Positions 1 through 11,559 of a stretch of DNA of 40,759 nt are shown piece after piece. The stretch's first letter is position 1. Every line of letters starts with the position of its first letter. The DNA comes from Apostichopus parvimensis (Eukaryota; Echinodermata; Holothuroidea; Aspidochirotida; Stichopodidae): NCBI GenBank assembly GCA_000934455.1, contig KN882312.1, positions 40,419 through 81,177 on the forward strand, read 5' to 3'. Under the pieces are notes generated by a model, which was not told the DNA's origin, did no database searches, and saw only the letters and a program-made list of their open reading frames with translations. The position numbers and the translations under genes are program-made.

Positions 1-216
1 CTGACCTTTGTGGGCACCAAAAACAATAGGGCACACCTTCTCCATATGGCGGATCTACAGTTCAAGTTTGGCCTCAATCCAACATTCCCTTATTGAGATA
101 GAGCGTACCCAAGCAAGTGTCACAGACGCACACACACGCACACATACACACACACACACGCCAACCTGACTACATAGGTTCCTTTTGCTAAAGCAAGGAA
201 CCAAAAATAAAAATGA
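1..216 (+). repeat. 3' end of a retroposon-like repeat with terminal hairpin
   Basis: The window opens inside a repeat. The words 'gcaccaaaaacaataggg' and 'tcaatccaac' match the second half of the ~300-bp units at 14.4-16.3 kb. A CA-rich microsatellite (about 121-161) is followed by a hairpin at 177-202 with arms ggttcctt/aaggaacc, then an A-rich tail (203-216). The same order (unit, CA-rich stretch, hairpin, A-rich tail) recurs at 16130-16345. A hairpin followed by an A-rich end is typical of 3' ends of non-LTR retroposons. The family name is not recognised and the 5' end lies outside the window. Confidence 0.6.
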
Positions 217-1039
217 AAAGCAACAAGAAAGCCAAAATGAATAAATGGACTGTTTAAAGGTCTACAGAAACATATACACATTAATTGTGTATATCTTGGA
301 TACAAAAAGAGCTTTACGAAAAATGATAAGATATTTTTATTGAGATTAAAACACACGCAACACACGTAATGAATATGGAGAAACTTGCCTAGTTGTCCGT
401 AGGCCTTTAAATAAGAATAAAATGTAAGGTGATGATAAACTTACCAATTACACAAATTACAAATTACAGAAAATCAAAACCGCATTATCACTACAGGCAA
501 AACGGTTATTCATGTTTTCACAATTATCATGGGGCGGGAAAGTACGAGGAATGAAGCCCTGGAACTATGAGAGTTGCTACCTCTAATCTTCAGAAAAAAT
601 GTTCACAGATAAGTAAACATGTAAAAGCTCTTTCATACCACATACAAATAGTCAACCCAAGAATCTTACTTAACTTTTATGGATGTATCAGACTGTATAT
701 TTACAATTTAGTAGTTTTAATCTTCAAGACAATATAATAAGAAATTGTGTTTACTAAGCCCATCACTTCAAAGTATGTTTATACCACGTGATAGTCTAAT
801 CATTTCATTTATTTCGTTTAAACATGCTTACAATAAAAATGTAGAATATTATAAACAGGACACTATACTAACAAAGGAAATATAATCGAGCTAGCGACCA
901 TATGAAAAATAACAAAAGTGAAAATAAAGTAGATACAAGATAAAACAAAAGAAAGAAAGAAGTGTACAGTCAGTGTAAACGAGAGAAACATTCTCTAGAC
1001 CATGAAAGTTTTAACATCTCATGGGAATGGTATCCTTAC
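217..1039. other. no gene recognised
   Basis: AT-rich sequence without a convincing open frame, splice-bounded exon, RNA gene or repeat. Short open frames here have low-complexity translations and are treated as chance. Confidence 0.4.
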
Positions 1040-1080
1040 CCATTTCTGAGATGGTAGATAGGTCGTTTCATCTGCTGAAT
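1040..1080 (-). CDS. possible 41-bp internal exon
   Basis: On the minus strand an acceptor (tatgtatag) precedes 41 bases that end at a good donor (AAATGG followed by GTAAGG). With two leftover bases at the start, the frame reads SADETTYLPSQKW and ends in phase 0. A second frame is also open, so the reading is not certain. It is too short for a family call. Signals of this strength occur by chance in AT-rich DNA, so this is only a candidate; transcript data would decide. Confidence 0.2.
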
Positions 1081-1129
1081 CTATACATATAACGTAGAAT
1101 TTTACTTGTTTAGACAGAACTGATTTCTA

Positions 1130-2290
1130 TGATCATTATGACATTCACTATTTCCTTTGTGATGTTGCAACGCGATATTTCTGGTTTAATTGTTCCATCA
1201 ACCATGTACCCAAGTAGCAAGAGTTTTACGATAGAGGTTAACGATCGCTACAGTTGCAATTTTATAGACACTCTTGATTGCATCGTCGGAGATAATTATA
1301 CATCAATTATCGGTACCCGGAAGTTTTACGAACGTAATTATGAGTTTGCTATTACATCTCACTTGATTTATTCACTTTCTTCAGAAACTAGTCTCGCCCT
1401 TCTGTATGCCTGCAGAGAAGTAACAATAATGTCATTACAAACTGATGCAACATCTTAAAAAGAAAACAAGGTACACTTCAGATAAGATGTTATAAAATCG
1501 CTTCAAAGAGAGATTCCAAGCAAATTAATTGCACTCTTGTATTTTTTATGGTGAAATGTTTTGAAATCAAATAAGATGTGTGTCAAATCGACTTTTCTCG
1601 TCACAGAACAAAGACAACAGAAAAAAAAACCCACCACATCCATATCCACATATATCCCTGCCCTCTCCGTTAACCTCGCCAGAAACAAACACACTACAAA
1701 AACAAATATCCGTAGCAAAACTCTCCGAAAAAACAAAAAAAAAACAATCAAGTTTAATAATATCAAGCTACACAATATACCACGGAATATTCTTCTTAAC
1801 ACTCAGTGTGATTTATGGTTGCTAATTGTGTCAGAAAAATCCACAATAGTGGCATACAGTTTGTTATTCTTAGCTTTGTAAAGTATATCCTCTATTGAGG
1901 TGGCGCCATTAATGTTCCGAGATTGTATATTTTATAACCAGAACCATGAAGTCACGTTCTTTCTCCTGGTGTGACCAGATAACAATATGTAGCATGACTA
2001 TTTTCAATTTAAGTTTAACACATTTTAATTATCATAAAACGACACATGATACCACCATGGGTATGAAACTGCACTTACCCCCAGCGTGTCCGAAACTCTC
2101 TCACCTGTACAAAAGATGCAAATGACACATTCAATTGCTGATCATTTGCATGTTACTTGCATTGTTATTTTTCATTCTGTTTCTACGTGAATATTAAAGA
2201 ATGTCGCACTAATAAAAAACATTACGGGAATCGTATATTCGTTAAATCAAAATATAATAAAGTTAGAAATTGTGTTGATAAATAGTCACA
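1130..2290. other. no gene recognised
   Basis: There is a 109-codon plus-strand open frame at 1129-1458 with no recognisable motif, signal peptide or splice context. Low-complexity A-rich stretches lie at 1617-1750. Nothing here supports a gene. Confidence 0.35.
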
Positions 2291-2293
2291 TCC

Positions 2294-2501
2294 TTTTACT
2301 AATAAGGATGAAGTGTGCAATCGCAGTATTTGTACACCTTTTATCAATTAAATCATAATATGTATACGCCCCCACCCCCAGTGTTGACACGCCGAACTTT
2401 TACTAATAAGGATAAAGTGTGCAGTCGCAGTAGTTGTAAAATGGTTATAAATTATATCATAATATGTATACGCCCCACCCTCAGTGTTGACACTGCGAAA
2501 A
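2294..2501. repeat. tandem duplication of a 104-bp unit
   Basis: Two adjacent copies begin at 2294 and 2398, each starting ttttactaataaggat. Shared internal words are 'gtgtgca.tcgcagta.ttgta', 'atcataatatgtatacgcccc' and 'agtgttgacac'. The copies differ by point changes and small indels, so the duplication is not very recent. No coding or RNA function is visible. Confidence 0.75.
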
Positions 2502-4640
2502 ACAAATAAAATATTTAATTTCAAATATAATGTTCAATTGAAACGATTACATGGAATGTGTTTCCAAACAAGAGCATCATGTGCCTTTGCTAACAATCTA
2601 TTTCACTGCGAAGTATTGTTCAGAATGATCTGTGTGGGGGCGCGTGTCTGGGTGTAGTAAGGGGCAGGGTGGGAACAGTAAAAATATATCTGCCTTCTTT
2701 TTGTCATTAAAATGATACTCACAATCGGAATCAAAATACAGACATCAGAAAGCGTTATGTATAACTAGGACAGGGACAAATCAATAAGGAATCTACTTTA
2801 TTGCGTATGTTTGAAGCCGCGTCCGGAGCTGACGCTACTGTGACCGCTGGTTGGAGTAAGGGATGACTAGGACGGGTTTTGAATCTCTTTGTTACACCAC
2901 GCAGGTAAGCTGCTTTTCAGTTGGTGTTTACCTAAGTCGGGTGTGTTTTTAAACCCTTTATCGTATACAAGCATCCATTTTATGAGTTAAGCAACTTTTG
3001 ACACAATCCTCTGTTAATTTCTTGTAGCACCATCTTCACAACACTCGCACCTTTTCTGTTTTCACATCAAACTTTATGCGCTAATTTTGCGGCATATTAT
3101 ATTGCATTCATATATTACCATACTGTACACCCGCTATTAGTGTAACTATTTAAAATTTCTGGTATAGCGCAATGTTTGATGGGCAGCATGTGTCGTAAAA
3201 AAGGAGAAAGACCATTGTTGCAGGTTGGCTTATTGGCTATCCGGTCCTATAAATATGTGGTAGGCTTTTTACTAATGGTATTTAATAATATTTAATGAAG
3301 ATGACGACTACGACGATGATAATGATAAAGTTTTGTTTCTGATGTAGCATGTCGTAAATTGATGACAAGCCCCCACATCTTTAAAATGTAAGATTTCCGA
3401 AAACTATCAGTAGTGCTATCCCATCTCCATCGTAACGGAGCTCCTGGTGATACAGATAAAATAATACTCAAATATCAAGAGCAAAAACAAAACTAACAAA
3501 AGCAACTATAGTTACATAATTGATGATGTAATTTTGATATATATTAATACATGAAGAAAGGTGTCTGATTTCATGAGTCAAGAACGTTTTGTTACGTTCC
3601 ACTACCTATTTGTTTTTTAATATTTGAAATGTTCGGTGCTTTATGAAGACAATATTCACCGAAAAGGGAATCGTTACATGTGTTAATCACAGAAGACCCT
3701 TCAATAATTTATGTTGACTATCAATTGTATTTAAAGCTTCAGGAAGCTTTAAAGGGATTTTAAAGACTTGAGCACAAAGAACCGTCTGTGACCGGTAATC
3801 TGACCTAAAACGAACGAGGTGTAACAGCACTGTTAGATACCACCATCGATCCCCGTTAATACAACAGTGTATACAGCAGTACTAGTTGCAGAACGCATAA
3901 CATAACTAAATACTGTATTGCAACTAGCAGCCTACTGGGTGTGTTATATCGCAAATCACAGTTTCATTGGACAAAATTGTAGAACCGTACCTATCTGACT
4001 TTTTATTTATACACCGAACGAATTCATACTTACTATAGTAGTACTGCAAGCGTAATTACACACATAGCTTGCTAGTTCGTAATTAGGCAATAGTGTACAG
4101 TCAATACATACATTTGCGGTCAATACACACAACACAGTGTACATATCATCGATGGACATCTCAGGTCCAGGTAAAGACAACAAGGTGTCACGTTTCATTA
4201 CTGTCTGAATAATTGTGTAGCGCAAACAAAAAATTCTTCACTTGCATGCAATGGGAAGTTAATTTTTGTTTTAATGAGCTGTTTGGGCGAGTCTTGAAAA
4301 TGGATTGAATATTTTGATAACATTAACTAAAGGTTGTAAAAGCTATATGCTTCGAAATTTAGGTAGGGGCCTTAACCATGGGAATAGAGGCGAATAAATG
4401 ATTGTATAAATTGAAAAAAGGAGTGGCTGCCATAGTAATGAAGCCAACGCCCGTGGCCAGTTGTCAGAAAATAAAAATTATATTTAGAAGTGAAATGGTG
4501 CATCTAATGTTTTTGTATGCATTACGCTAGGTTTATATAAGCATCCTTAAACACATGACAGTTTTTAAAGAAAATGATAAATCAAGCTAAAATGCTAAAT
4601 GATTTAGATTGAAAATGAAACTTTATAGCAGAACCAGTGA
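2502..4640. other. gene-free stretch with minor structures
   Basis: No gene is supported. It holds a short GAT/GAC-rich microsatellite at 3297-3330. It also holds a perfect 10-bp inverted repeat with a 4-base loop at 3730-3753 (tttaaagctt, cagg, aagctttaaa). Neither has an evident function. Confidence 0.4.
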
Positions 4641-4759
4641 CAAATTTTGGATTTTGTTTTAAAGAGGAGCCACCGTTCAGGGGGATGGCCTGATGGATAC
4701 CGACTCTCATGTTGGGGGCTTGGAAGCCCTCCTCCGGAACAAGTAAACATTACGTCGGG

Positions 4760-4931
4760 TGATGCATTCAGAACCATATTTACACTACAAGTTGAGTCTA
4801 TATATGTAGCTCTAAATTCAAGATTGTGACGTTATAAATTCATGGGTTTATTAAAGCCGAGTCCATCTGGTGCGTCGTCTTCGAAATGAAATGTCAAATG
4901 GTGCATTCCGAGGCATATTTGCACTATAAAT
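4760..4931. repeat. imperfect ~32-bp direct repeat, 140 bp apart
   Basis: The segment at 4760-4791 (gatgcattc..accatatttacactac) recurs at 4900-4931 (ggtgcattc..ggcatatttgcactat). The similarity suggests an old tandem duplication of about 140 bp. No coding role is seen. Confidence 0.4.
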
Positions 4932-5734
4932 ATGGTCATTATTAGTAATTACATACAAAAGGTTGTGCTAATACACATTTTGTAGGAGATGAAAAGCCCA
5001 GGGCGTGAGGGCGTGGTTTATCTTCGTAGTAGAGTTCTTATACTTTCCCAGCAGTAGCAATTTCATTATAGTGCATTATTATAACACTTGGTATTTGACA
5101 TCTCACAAACACTTGCGTTCATCGCATATCATGAATATCGCGCTGAACCATCACAGCATCAGTAATCATCACGTCCCGTCCTCTGTTCCATGTTTGCTTT
5201 AATAGGAGCTCAGACAAACGGGATGTTATAATGCTTAATATATGTTACTGCCCATCATGCAAAAGCGCCCTCTAAAATATGTGACAAAGCAATAACACGA
5301 ATAGCTGCGATGATCATTTTCAATATTATTGACGATATCAAATTATTACTTTATCAACAACGTACATTCACATAGTGTGTCAATGTCAGTTTTCTATGGT
5401 GTAGTCATTGCATATATCTTCATGTTTTATTGATTCAAATTGTCAAGCCATCAATGTATCTACGAGACTAATAAACGAACATAGCTAGTTGTAAACCAGT
5501 TCCCATGAACATAATTTGTCTTCCGGAAATGAATGAAATGATTTATTGTTTCTTCGCAGTATAGTATAGTATAGGAGTTTATTCATATTTTGTAGATTAG
5601 CTGTTTGTTCTTTATTTCCTGTTATTAATTCCCACGTTCCTACTTTGATTAATGGAAGACTATTTTCTATCATTTACTTTTATCGTTTCTCGTACGTTCA
5701 AGTCTGATAACAGCAGACGCTGATCAATTACCAC

Positions 5735-5783
5735 AGATTGCTACATATAATTCATGTACAATAGTTCGTGTTACGCATGCGTA
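5735..5783 (+). repeat. left copy of a 49-bp direct repeat
   Basis: This segment matches 6439-6487 at 43 of 49 positions without gaps. Both end in the perfect palindrome tacgcatgcgta. The two copies lie 704 bp apart in the same orientation and flank the THAP-like exon. They may be remnants of a duplication or short terminal repeats of a small element; the sequence does not say which. Confidence 0.7.
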
Positions 5784-5941
5784 TATTTAAAGAGGTTGAT
5801 CATCGTATTCTGTACACTCGTTGCTTTCCAATGATACCCAATTTGTGTCAAACAAAGCTTGCATCCTCGAGGAATAAACGATCAAAAATTCGAGGGTAAT
5901 GAAAACTTTCTAAAAATTGTTGTATTTACGGTAATGCGGCG

Positions 5942-5949
5942 TGACGTCA
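5942..5949. promoter_or_regulatory. CRE-type site TGACGTCA upstream of the THAP-like exon
   Basis: A perfect palindromic cAMP-response element lies about 150 bases before the THAP start codon. It sits in a locally CpG-richer stretch (5935-5985) that also has an ETS-like CACTTCCG. In metazoan promoters such sites bind CREB/ATF and ETS factors. There is no TATA box. The promoter role is inferred from position. Confidence 0.4.
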
Positions 5950-6098
5950 GTCGAGAAACTCAGCTCACTTCCGAGACGCTATGTTTACATTCTTAAACGT
6001 CTGAGAACACACACCATTACACTGTTGCAGTTCTGTAGTAGTTGAGATTTGGTGTTTGGAGTTTGTTTTTACGTAAATTTATCTCGTAAATGTTAAAT

Positions 6099-6356
6099 AT
6101 GCCGAGCCGATATGTGGTACCAGGTTGCTCCACCACAAGTAAAGACGGATTTCTACTGCAAGCTTTTCCAAAAGATGACAGAAATCAAACAAATCAACAC
6201 GACTCGTTAAAAAAACACTACACATACACAACGTTACGAGTGCCTGTAGGCCTATACTGTTGCCAAATTACTTGTTATGACCACAGCCTAGGCCTCCTTG
6301 ATGCAGCAAATGACGATTTGTTTTATTGGTTACCTAATATGTTGCACAAAACTTAA
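6099..6356 (+). pseudogene. THAP-domain N-terminus, first zinc cysteine lost
   Basis: The open frame (ATG at 6090, in-frame ATG at 6099) starts MPSRYVVPGCSTTSKDG and continues to an FPKDD motif. This is the N-terminal pattern of THAP zinc fingers: MPxxC, two to four residues, GC, then K and an FPK box. THAP domains bind DNA through a C2CH zinc site and occur in THAP proteins and P-element-type transposases. The first zinc ligand is Tyr (TAT) instead of Cys (TGT), a one-base change. After FPKDD the conserved Trp and the C-x2-H half are absent, and the frame ends at 6356. The usual domain is about 90 residues; only the first ~30 fit. It is either a first exon whose donor I cannot place or, more likely, a decayed copy. 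The promoter-like stretch upstream supports a former gene start. Confidence 0.55.
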
Positions 6357-6438
6357 AGCTAGTTGGTTTAAGAACAATCAATTCTTGATCTGCAAGTTTT
6401 CTTTTGTGGTAAAACTGGCATTGTGTTATGATTTGTTA

Positions 6439-6487
6439 AGATTGCTACATAAAATGCAAGTACAATCATCCGTGTTACGCATGCGTA
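6439..6487 (+). repeat. right copy of the 49-bp direct repeat
   Basis: Partner of 5735-5783, with six mismatches in 49 positions. Sequence outside the two copies is not similar, so the repeat ends are sharp, particularly after the shared tacgcatgcgta palindrome. Confidence 0.7.
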
Positions 6488-8263
6488 GACATAACGAAAC
6501 CTTTCCTATCATGAAAGAAGTATATGAAACGAAGAAGCTTTAAAGTTGAACACCGTCAGGTTTCTTACGCATAATTTTATAGAAAATATATTGGTACAAC
6601 GTCCTTAATATTTAACAGTATTTGCAAATGCCAGAATGATGATATAGAAGTCGCAACTACACCGATCCTTCTAATCATGTGACTGTACGCGCACTGAAAT
6701 ACATGTTTCCATACTTTATATTACATAGCCAGCTATTTACATATTATGGTCCAATAAACCAACCTCTAATTGAGTATAATACAATACCCATCAACCTACC
6801 TTATGAATATACGCTGTATCTGTTAACTCCTGATTAGTAAAAAGGCACTGTAGTGAAAAGCAAGAGAAACAATGATTAGACCAATTAATATAAGACGTCA
6901 AAAACGTCGAGATAGTGGTAAGTCAAATAAGGAAATATTTAGTTTCATTAAAAAGGAAAAATATTTCGTTTCAGTAAAATAAAAAGAGTAAATACTCGAC
7001 GAGGATAAAACAAAAAAAGATAAACATAATTCGTTAAACATTCAGTTTATCTTTGATATGAGGTGATCAGCATGAAAGACATCTTTGATAAAAACAAATA
7101 TTTTCAGTGAAGATTTATTCCTAAAGAACGATTATAGTGGCTTTGAATCAATGCGCATGTGTCCAATTGACTTATTTGTTTTGATTGTATAAATGTATGG
7201 ATTTTTTTACAAGAAACATGATTTTTTAACATTAAGCATTTTTAACATGAAAACTTTTGATATACCTGGGTGTTTGTGATCAATAGTGTATTTTATATAT
7301 TATTTATATTGGATATAACAATGACGATGATTTGCTTTATTGCATAGTGACATGTTTCTATTCCATTACATATATTGTCATGGGCCGTTCCTACTACCAA
7401 TTCCTTACACTAGTTTTCCGTTCTTATCACTACTGCCTCGCCATAGCAATTCGGCATATCTTAACAGTAGACCAAATATGCCAGTTTCGTCTGGGGATGT
7501 GATTAAAAGAAACGTTTTAGAAAACTTAGTTTTATTTTTGACTGAGCAATGCCACAAATCACATGCATTTAAACTTTTAGTAGAAATGAAGTGCTGTCCG
7601 CGTGGTACATTGTAATATCATCTTAATCCGTAAGGTTGGTGTTATGAGCTGTTTTATTATAAGATAGGAATTACTAGTAGAGAACAAATAATTTGAATGT
7701 CCCGGACCCACGTCATTGTTGGTATGAATCCCAAATCACGTAAATCTTGGTCATACCGTTTGGTAATATTACAGGTTTACATCCGTTGCGGTGGGAGGAT
7801 ATGACCCCGATGAGGAGGAAATAATCATTTTTAGAGTTAATTATTTATAGCATCTCCCTTCCTGATCTTCTCATCATCCCCCCTCCCACCCTTCCCCCAG
7901 CACTCATCTTAAATAGTTTATAGCAGAGAGACATGTATTCCTTTACCTTTAATTACCAATCTCCTTTGGCTTAAGTTCGGACAAGATGTAAAAACGGGGA
8001 TATTGACCATATATTACCACATTACCATACCATATTACCATATAGTACAATGATCACCAAAGATAAAATAAAAAGAGTGTAGTCTAGGAGATTGTCATAG
8101 CAAAAATAAACATTGCAGTGAAGTATAAATACATTACTACGGTAAACATCATAATCCGCAATGATATATGTATTGTTTTATCAGTTGACAGTTATAGTTC
8201 ATTTCACTTTAATACTGCATCGATGAATAAATAAATAAAATAAATAAACCACTCCATACTCAC
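6488..8263. other. no gene recognised
   Basis: The stretch is AT-rich and intron-like or intergenic. A short direct repeat (aatatttagtttcattaaaa, then aatatttcgtttcagtaaaa) lies at about 6935-6980, and a TAAA-type microsatellite at 8224-8249. A 91-codon open frame at 7340-7615 has no recognisable domain. Confidence 0.35.
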
Positions 8264-8325
8264 CCTCCATCGACCAGATTGAAGGTTGAGAGTATACCTT
8301 ATGAAGTGTTTGGGTCCCCATGATA
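8264..8325 (-). CDS. possible 62-bp internal exon
   Basis: On the minus strand a good acceptor (cttaatttcag) precedes 62 bases that end at a strong donor (GGAGG followed by GTGAGT). With two leftover bases, the frame reads SWGPKHFIRYTLNLQSGRWR. A second frame is also open and the third has a stop. Its end, L-N-L-Q-S-G-R-W, resembles L-D-F-E-T-G-H-W in the exon candidate at 39679-39737, so both may derive from one repeated exon type. The protein family is not recognised. The splice signals are the main support. Confidence 0.35.
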
Positions 8326-10292
8326 CTGAAATTAAGATAATTGACGTACAAAATAACATTGAATAAATTAAAGTTCGCTAACTCCAGATAACTCATTCAT
8401 CCGAAAATGAAAGGTCGGGTATAGTTTGGCATGAACCTAGCTTTCATATATTAATGTCGAATTTCATGTATTGAAGTATTGTTCTAAATATGCCAAAATG
8501 CTATACAAGAATCGGTTTCCAATTAATTGCATACTTTTTATATCAGTTACCTTTATATGTACTAAATTTACATTTAATACATTATTGTATATTATACAGG
8601 ACCCCGCTAAATATATATAAGCAAATTGTGTATAATATAGTCGGAATATGTCATATTTTACAAGATCAGTTTTTGAATATTTACTGTGGAGGTAATCTCA
8701 CGAGTGTTAACATTTGTCTACAATACAAATTATTCTGCAGTTACATTTTTGTACTATTGGAATGCTAAAATAAATGAACATGAAGCTTATAAGATATTCG
8801 ATGCGATTATGTGAGAATGGAGTGAACAACTTAAAGAAAACAGAACAAATCCATTGAATTTAAAGAAGCGAGAGCTATAGCGCCCTCTCCATCTGTCCTT
8901 TATTGATATATCAATTGATATATCTTCGCTATCTTCCCTTGGCTGATTTACGGAGAGACATTTGTTCCAAACCTATCCAACTCAATAGCGTTATGTTCAA
9001 TGTGACATCGACATATCGTAAACGAAATCTCCATGTTTAAAATTAAATCCACATGTCCAAACTAAAATCATTGTACAGAATATTGTTTTTGATATGATGA
9101 TTTTTTTTCGGACATATTGATTTCGTTTTTGTTACCGTGAAACAACTCTCATTAAAGGAACACTGATGTTTCTTATTATGTCAATTATTTTAAAGAATCA
9201 TTAAAGCTATATATATCATTCACTGAACTATTTGTTTAAAATACTAGACTTGGTGTAAATCGGAAGGAAGCTAAACAATGCATGATTCGATTCCTGACAT
9301 TTGATTACATTGTAAATTTACACGTCAAAGATAGGCAACGTCTAGTACCAGCAGTAGGTGAGATGAGAACAGATTGGATTAGATGAGAAAGTTAAGGGAT
9401 TGATATCAGGCATACATAGCCTGGAATACACTGATATACCCATGCACAATTACGTCATTACTATGTGGTGACAACATGGCGTGCGACATTTTTATCGGTA
9501 GTTTCCTTCCAATATATGTATATATTTTGTTGTTTCTTACAAACCCACGAATCTTTTCTACAAGTACTTAGTCAAACTCGCTTAAAATTACATCATTAAA
9601 CAAAGATATTTTCCAGGTTCAACAGAGTATTGGAAGGAGGTGCAGGGGCAGCAATGCAGTAAGATATGAATAGTACTTTCGAGCTCCCCCATCATTCACC
9701 CCTCCATCCCATCCATACCAGACTGAGACGTATTAAGTGATTCATCGGTTCACCAACTATAAACAGCTACCCTATACCGAGTTACGGGGACTTGTGCAAC
9801 CATCGTGAAAGGAAAAGAGCAAATGACAGAAAAAAAATTTCAGATGAAGTTTACTGTTTTGTTTTACTAATTGTTTTTGGTCTCCTTCAATGTAAAATAC
9901 CATAATATTTTTTAGTTTGGTGTGTTTGAAACGAAAATTTGCATTTGCCAAAGAAAATGAAAATATTGTTGAAATTTCAGTATTCTTTATATGTCTATAG
10001 AAATTATCTCTTCGACAAACACATTGCGCCCCCTACTCCCCCCACACACTCCCCTTATATATTTCCAAGGATCATAGTAGGGAAAATATAGTGATTTTAC
10101 TGGCCAAACAATAAATTCTTTTAATTTTATAGTATGTCTTGGAACATGGAGAAAAAATTATTGTATTCTATTACTAATATTTGCAATCTTCTCAATTTAA
10201 TACGAAACGAATCAGTTTGGTGTGTTAACATGATTATCTGCTTGTAACGTAGAACATGTAGATGGCGACAACATTCCAGTTAGTCTTCTTAC
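8326..10292. other. no gene recognised; one 20-bp perfect palindrome
   Basis: No supported exon or RNA gene. A perfect 20-bp AT-rich palindrome (gatatatcaa/ttgatatatc) lies at 8905-8924. Pyrimidine-rich patches occur at 10030-10060. A 92-codon open frame at 8490-8768 is strongly AT-biased and is judged a chance frame. Confidence 0.35.
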
Positions 10293-10629
10293 TTGCGCCT
10301 AAAGTCTTTGATATATTTTTGCATCAGAAATACCCAACCCTCCCCCTCCACTGCAAACTCTTCCAAATCGTTTAACAAAAATTCGGTCAATAAATTGTTT
10401 GTGATCCTTACATCCATAGCGCCCACTACTACATCATCATACAGAATCGACTCCTCCTCGCAAACCAAATTAACTTTATCAATTTGAGTATAATTTCTAT
10501 AATTTTGGTGCGCTGCACTCTTCCCGATCTCCGAGATAAATCCTGAGAGTTCGACTATCGGATACTTTCTGGAAAAAAATACTTCTACTTCATTACGCAG
10601 TAAACAAAGACTATGTAATGAACCGCGAA
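10293..10629 (-). CDS. internal exon of an unrecognised multi-exon gene
   Basis: The minus strand has an acceptor (tttattttggcag), a 337-base frame open throughout, and a donor with perfect consensus (CGCAA followed by GTAAGA). There is no ATG at the start, as expected for an internal exon; the frame begins with two leftover bases and reads RGSLHSLCLL, followed by SRKYPIVELSGFISEIGKSA. The remainder is acidic and hydrophobic, about 110 residues in total, with no transmembrane segment. A diverged copy at 16335-16483 keeps the acceptor and the frame (RGSLHSLSLL, then SRKYPIVELSGLISE), which supports past selection on the protein. No family is recognised. Upstream sequence to 11165 is also duplicated, so at least one intron and an upstream part of the gene were copied too. 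The donor implies further exons below 10290, which I could not identify. Confidence 0.6.
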
Positions 10630-11165
10630 CTGCCAAAATAAAACAAAAATCTTTTTTTTTCGAACATTACTCCTAACGAAGAATAAAACAAAACATAAAC
10701 GACACTTGTATTCGATCTGTACAACTATTCCGGTAACCTTAATAAAGTTGCGGCTACTCCAAAATCCCAAACGGATTCTCGTTTAAACGCTTTACACGAT
10801 AATACCTGTTAAACTCAGCCAATACCATGGGAGCCGCAGTGCGTACAATCTCGCTAACAAAGATAACGGTTGGGTATACTGTAACGTTGGTTCACAAAGT
10901 AAACAACATCAACAAGTACCTACGCGCACTGATACGACACTTCAGGAGTAATCAAATTTGCAACAAGACTTACTTGATCACTGGTATGTTATGTTTGGAT
11001 TCACCTAGTTATACAATTTACAGTAGATTTAATTCGAGTCGAGATCTAGTTGCATATCTGGGCTTATTTTAAACTAGTTATGGATGGAGACTACTTGTCA
11101 AATTTCTGAATTACAGCTTGATATTGGTCGAACCCGGGGATTGGAACCTTACAGAATCCAGGGTT
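10495..11165. repeat. segmental duplication, copy 1
   Basis: This segment is homologous, in the same orientation, to 16355-17455. Shared blocks include 'tcctgagagttcgactat', 'gactatgtaatgaaccgcg', 'ccttaataaagttgc', 'gattctcgttta' and 'aaactagttatggat'. Copy 2 carries about 450 extra bases (about 16835-17275) that are absent here. The copied unit contains the exon at 10293-10629 (in part) and sequence upstream of it. Identity looks like roughly 75-85 percent by eye. Confidence 0.75.
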
Positions 11166-11559
11166 CAGCATGGACCTCCAAATTAACGGTAAGTTTAAAT
11201 ATTCTACGAATCAATTAGGAGAAGGAACACACTTATCATCTTCAACTAACAATTTAAAGCGTGTTTGTAGCATGTGTTCTATTTGCATTATTTTCCATTT
11301 TATAATATAATTGTTTTGTGATGGAAACCTACAACATACTGATTTGTACGTTAAAAGGAAAATGTGAACCTTTGATGAAAATAACAATCAGTCGAAGACA
11401 TTTTTGGTTAATTTGTATGAAAAATACTGAAAGTTTAACATTGAACGTGACTGAAATTGTTAGTTGTACAGTAGACTGTCGATTTTGTTAGAAAGAAAAC
11501 TCATCAGTAACAAGAATGATATACAGATTTTACAATCATATAATACCCCTTATACAAAT

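Noticed and set aside
1129-1458. 109-codon open frame on the plus strand
   Set aside because: No motif, homology, splice or promoter context. This length is expected by chance in about 40 kb.
2079-2104. 26-bp micro-exon on the minus strand between acceptor tttgtacag and donor GGGG/GTAAGT
   Set aside because: Too short; the acceptor overlaps a second donor-like sequence and no frame is favoured.
9280-9300. B-box-like GATTCGATTCC suggesting a tRNA or SINE
   Set aside because: No cloverleaf can be folded and the upstream A-box match is poor.
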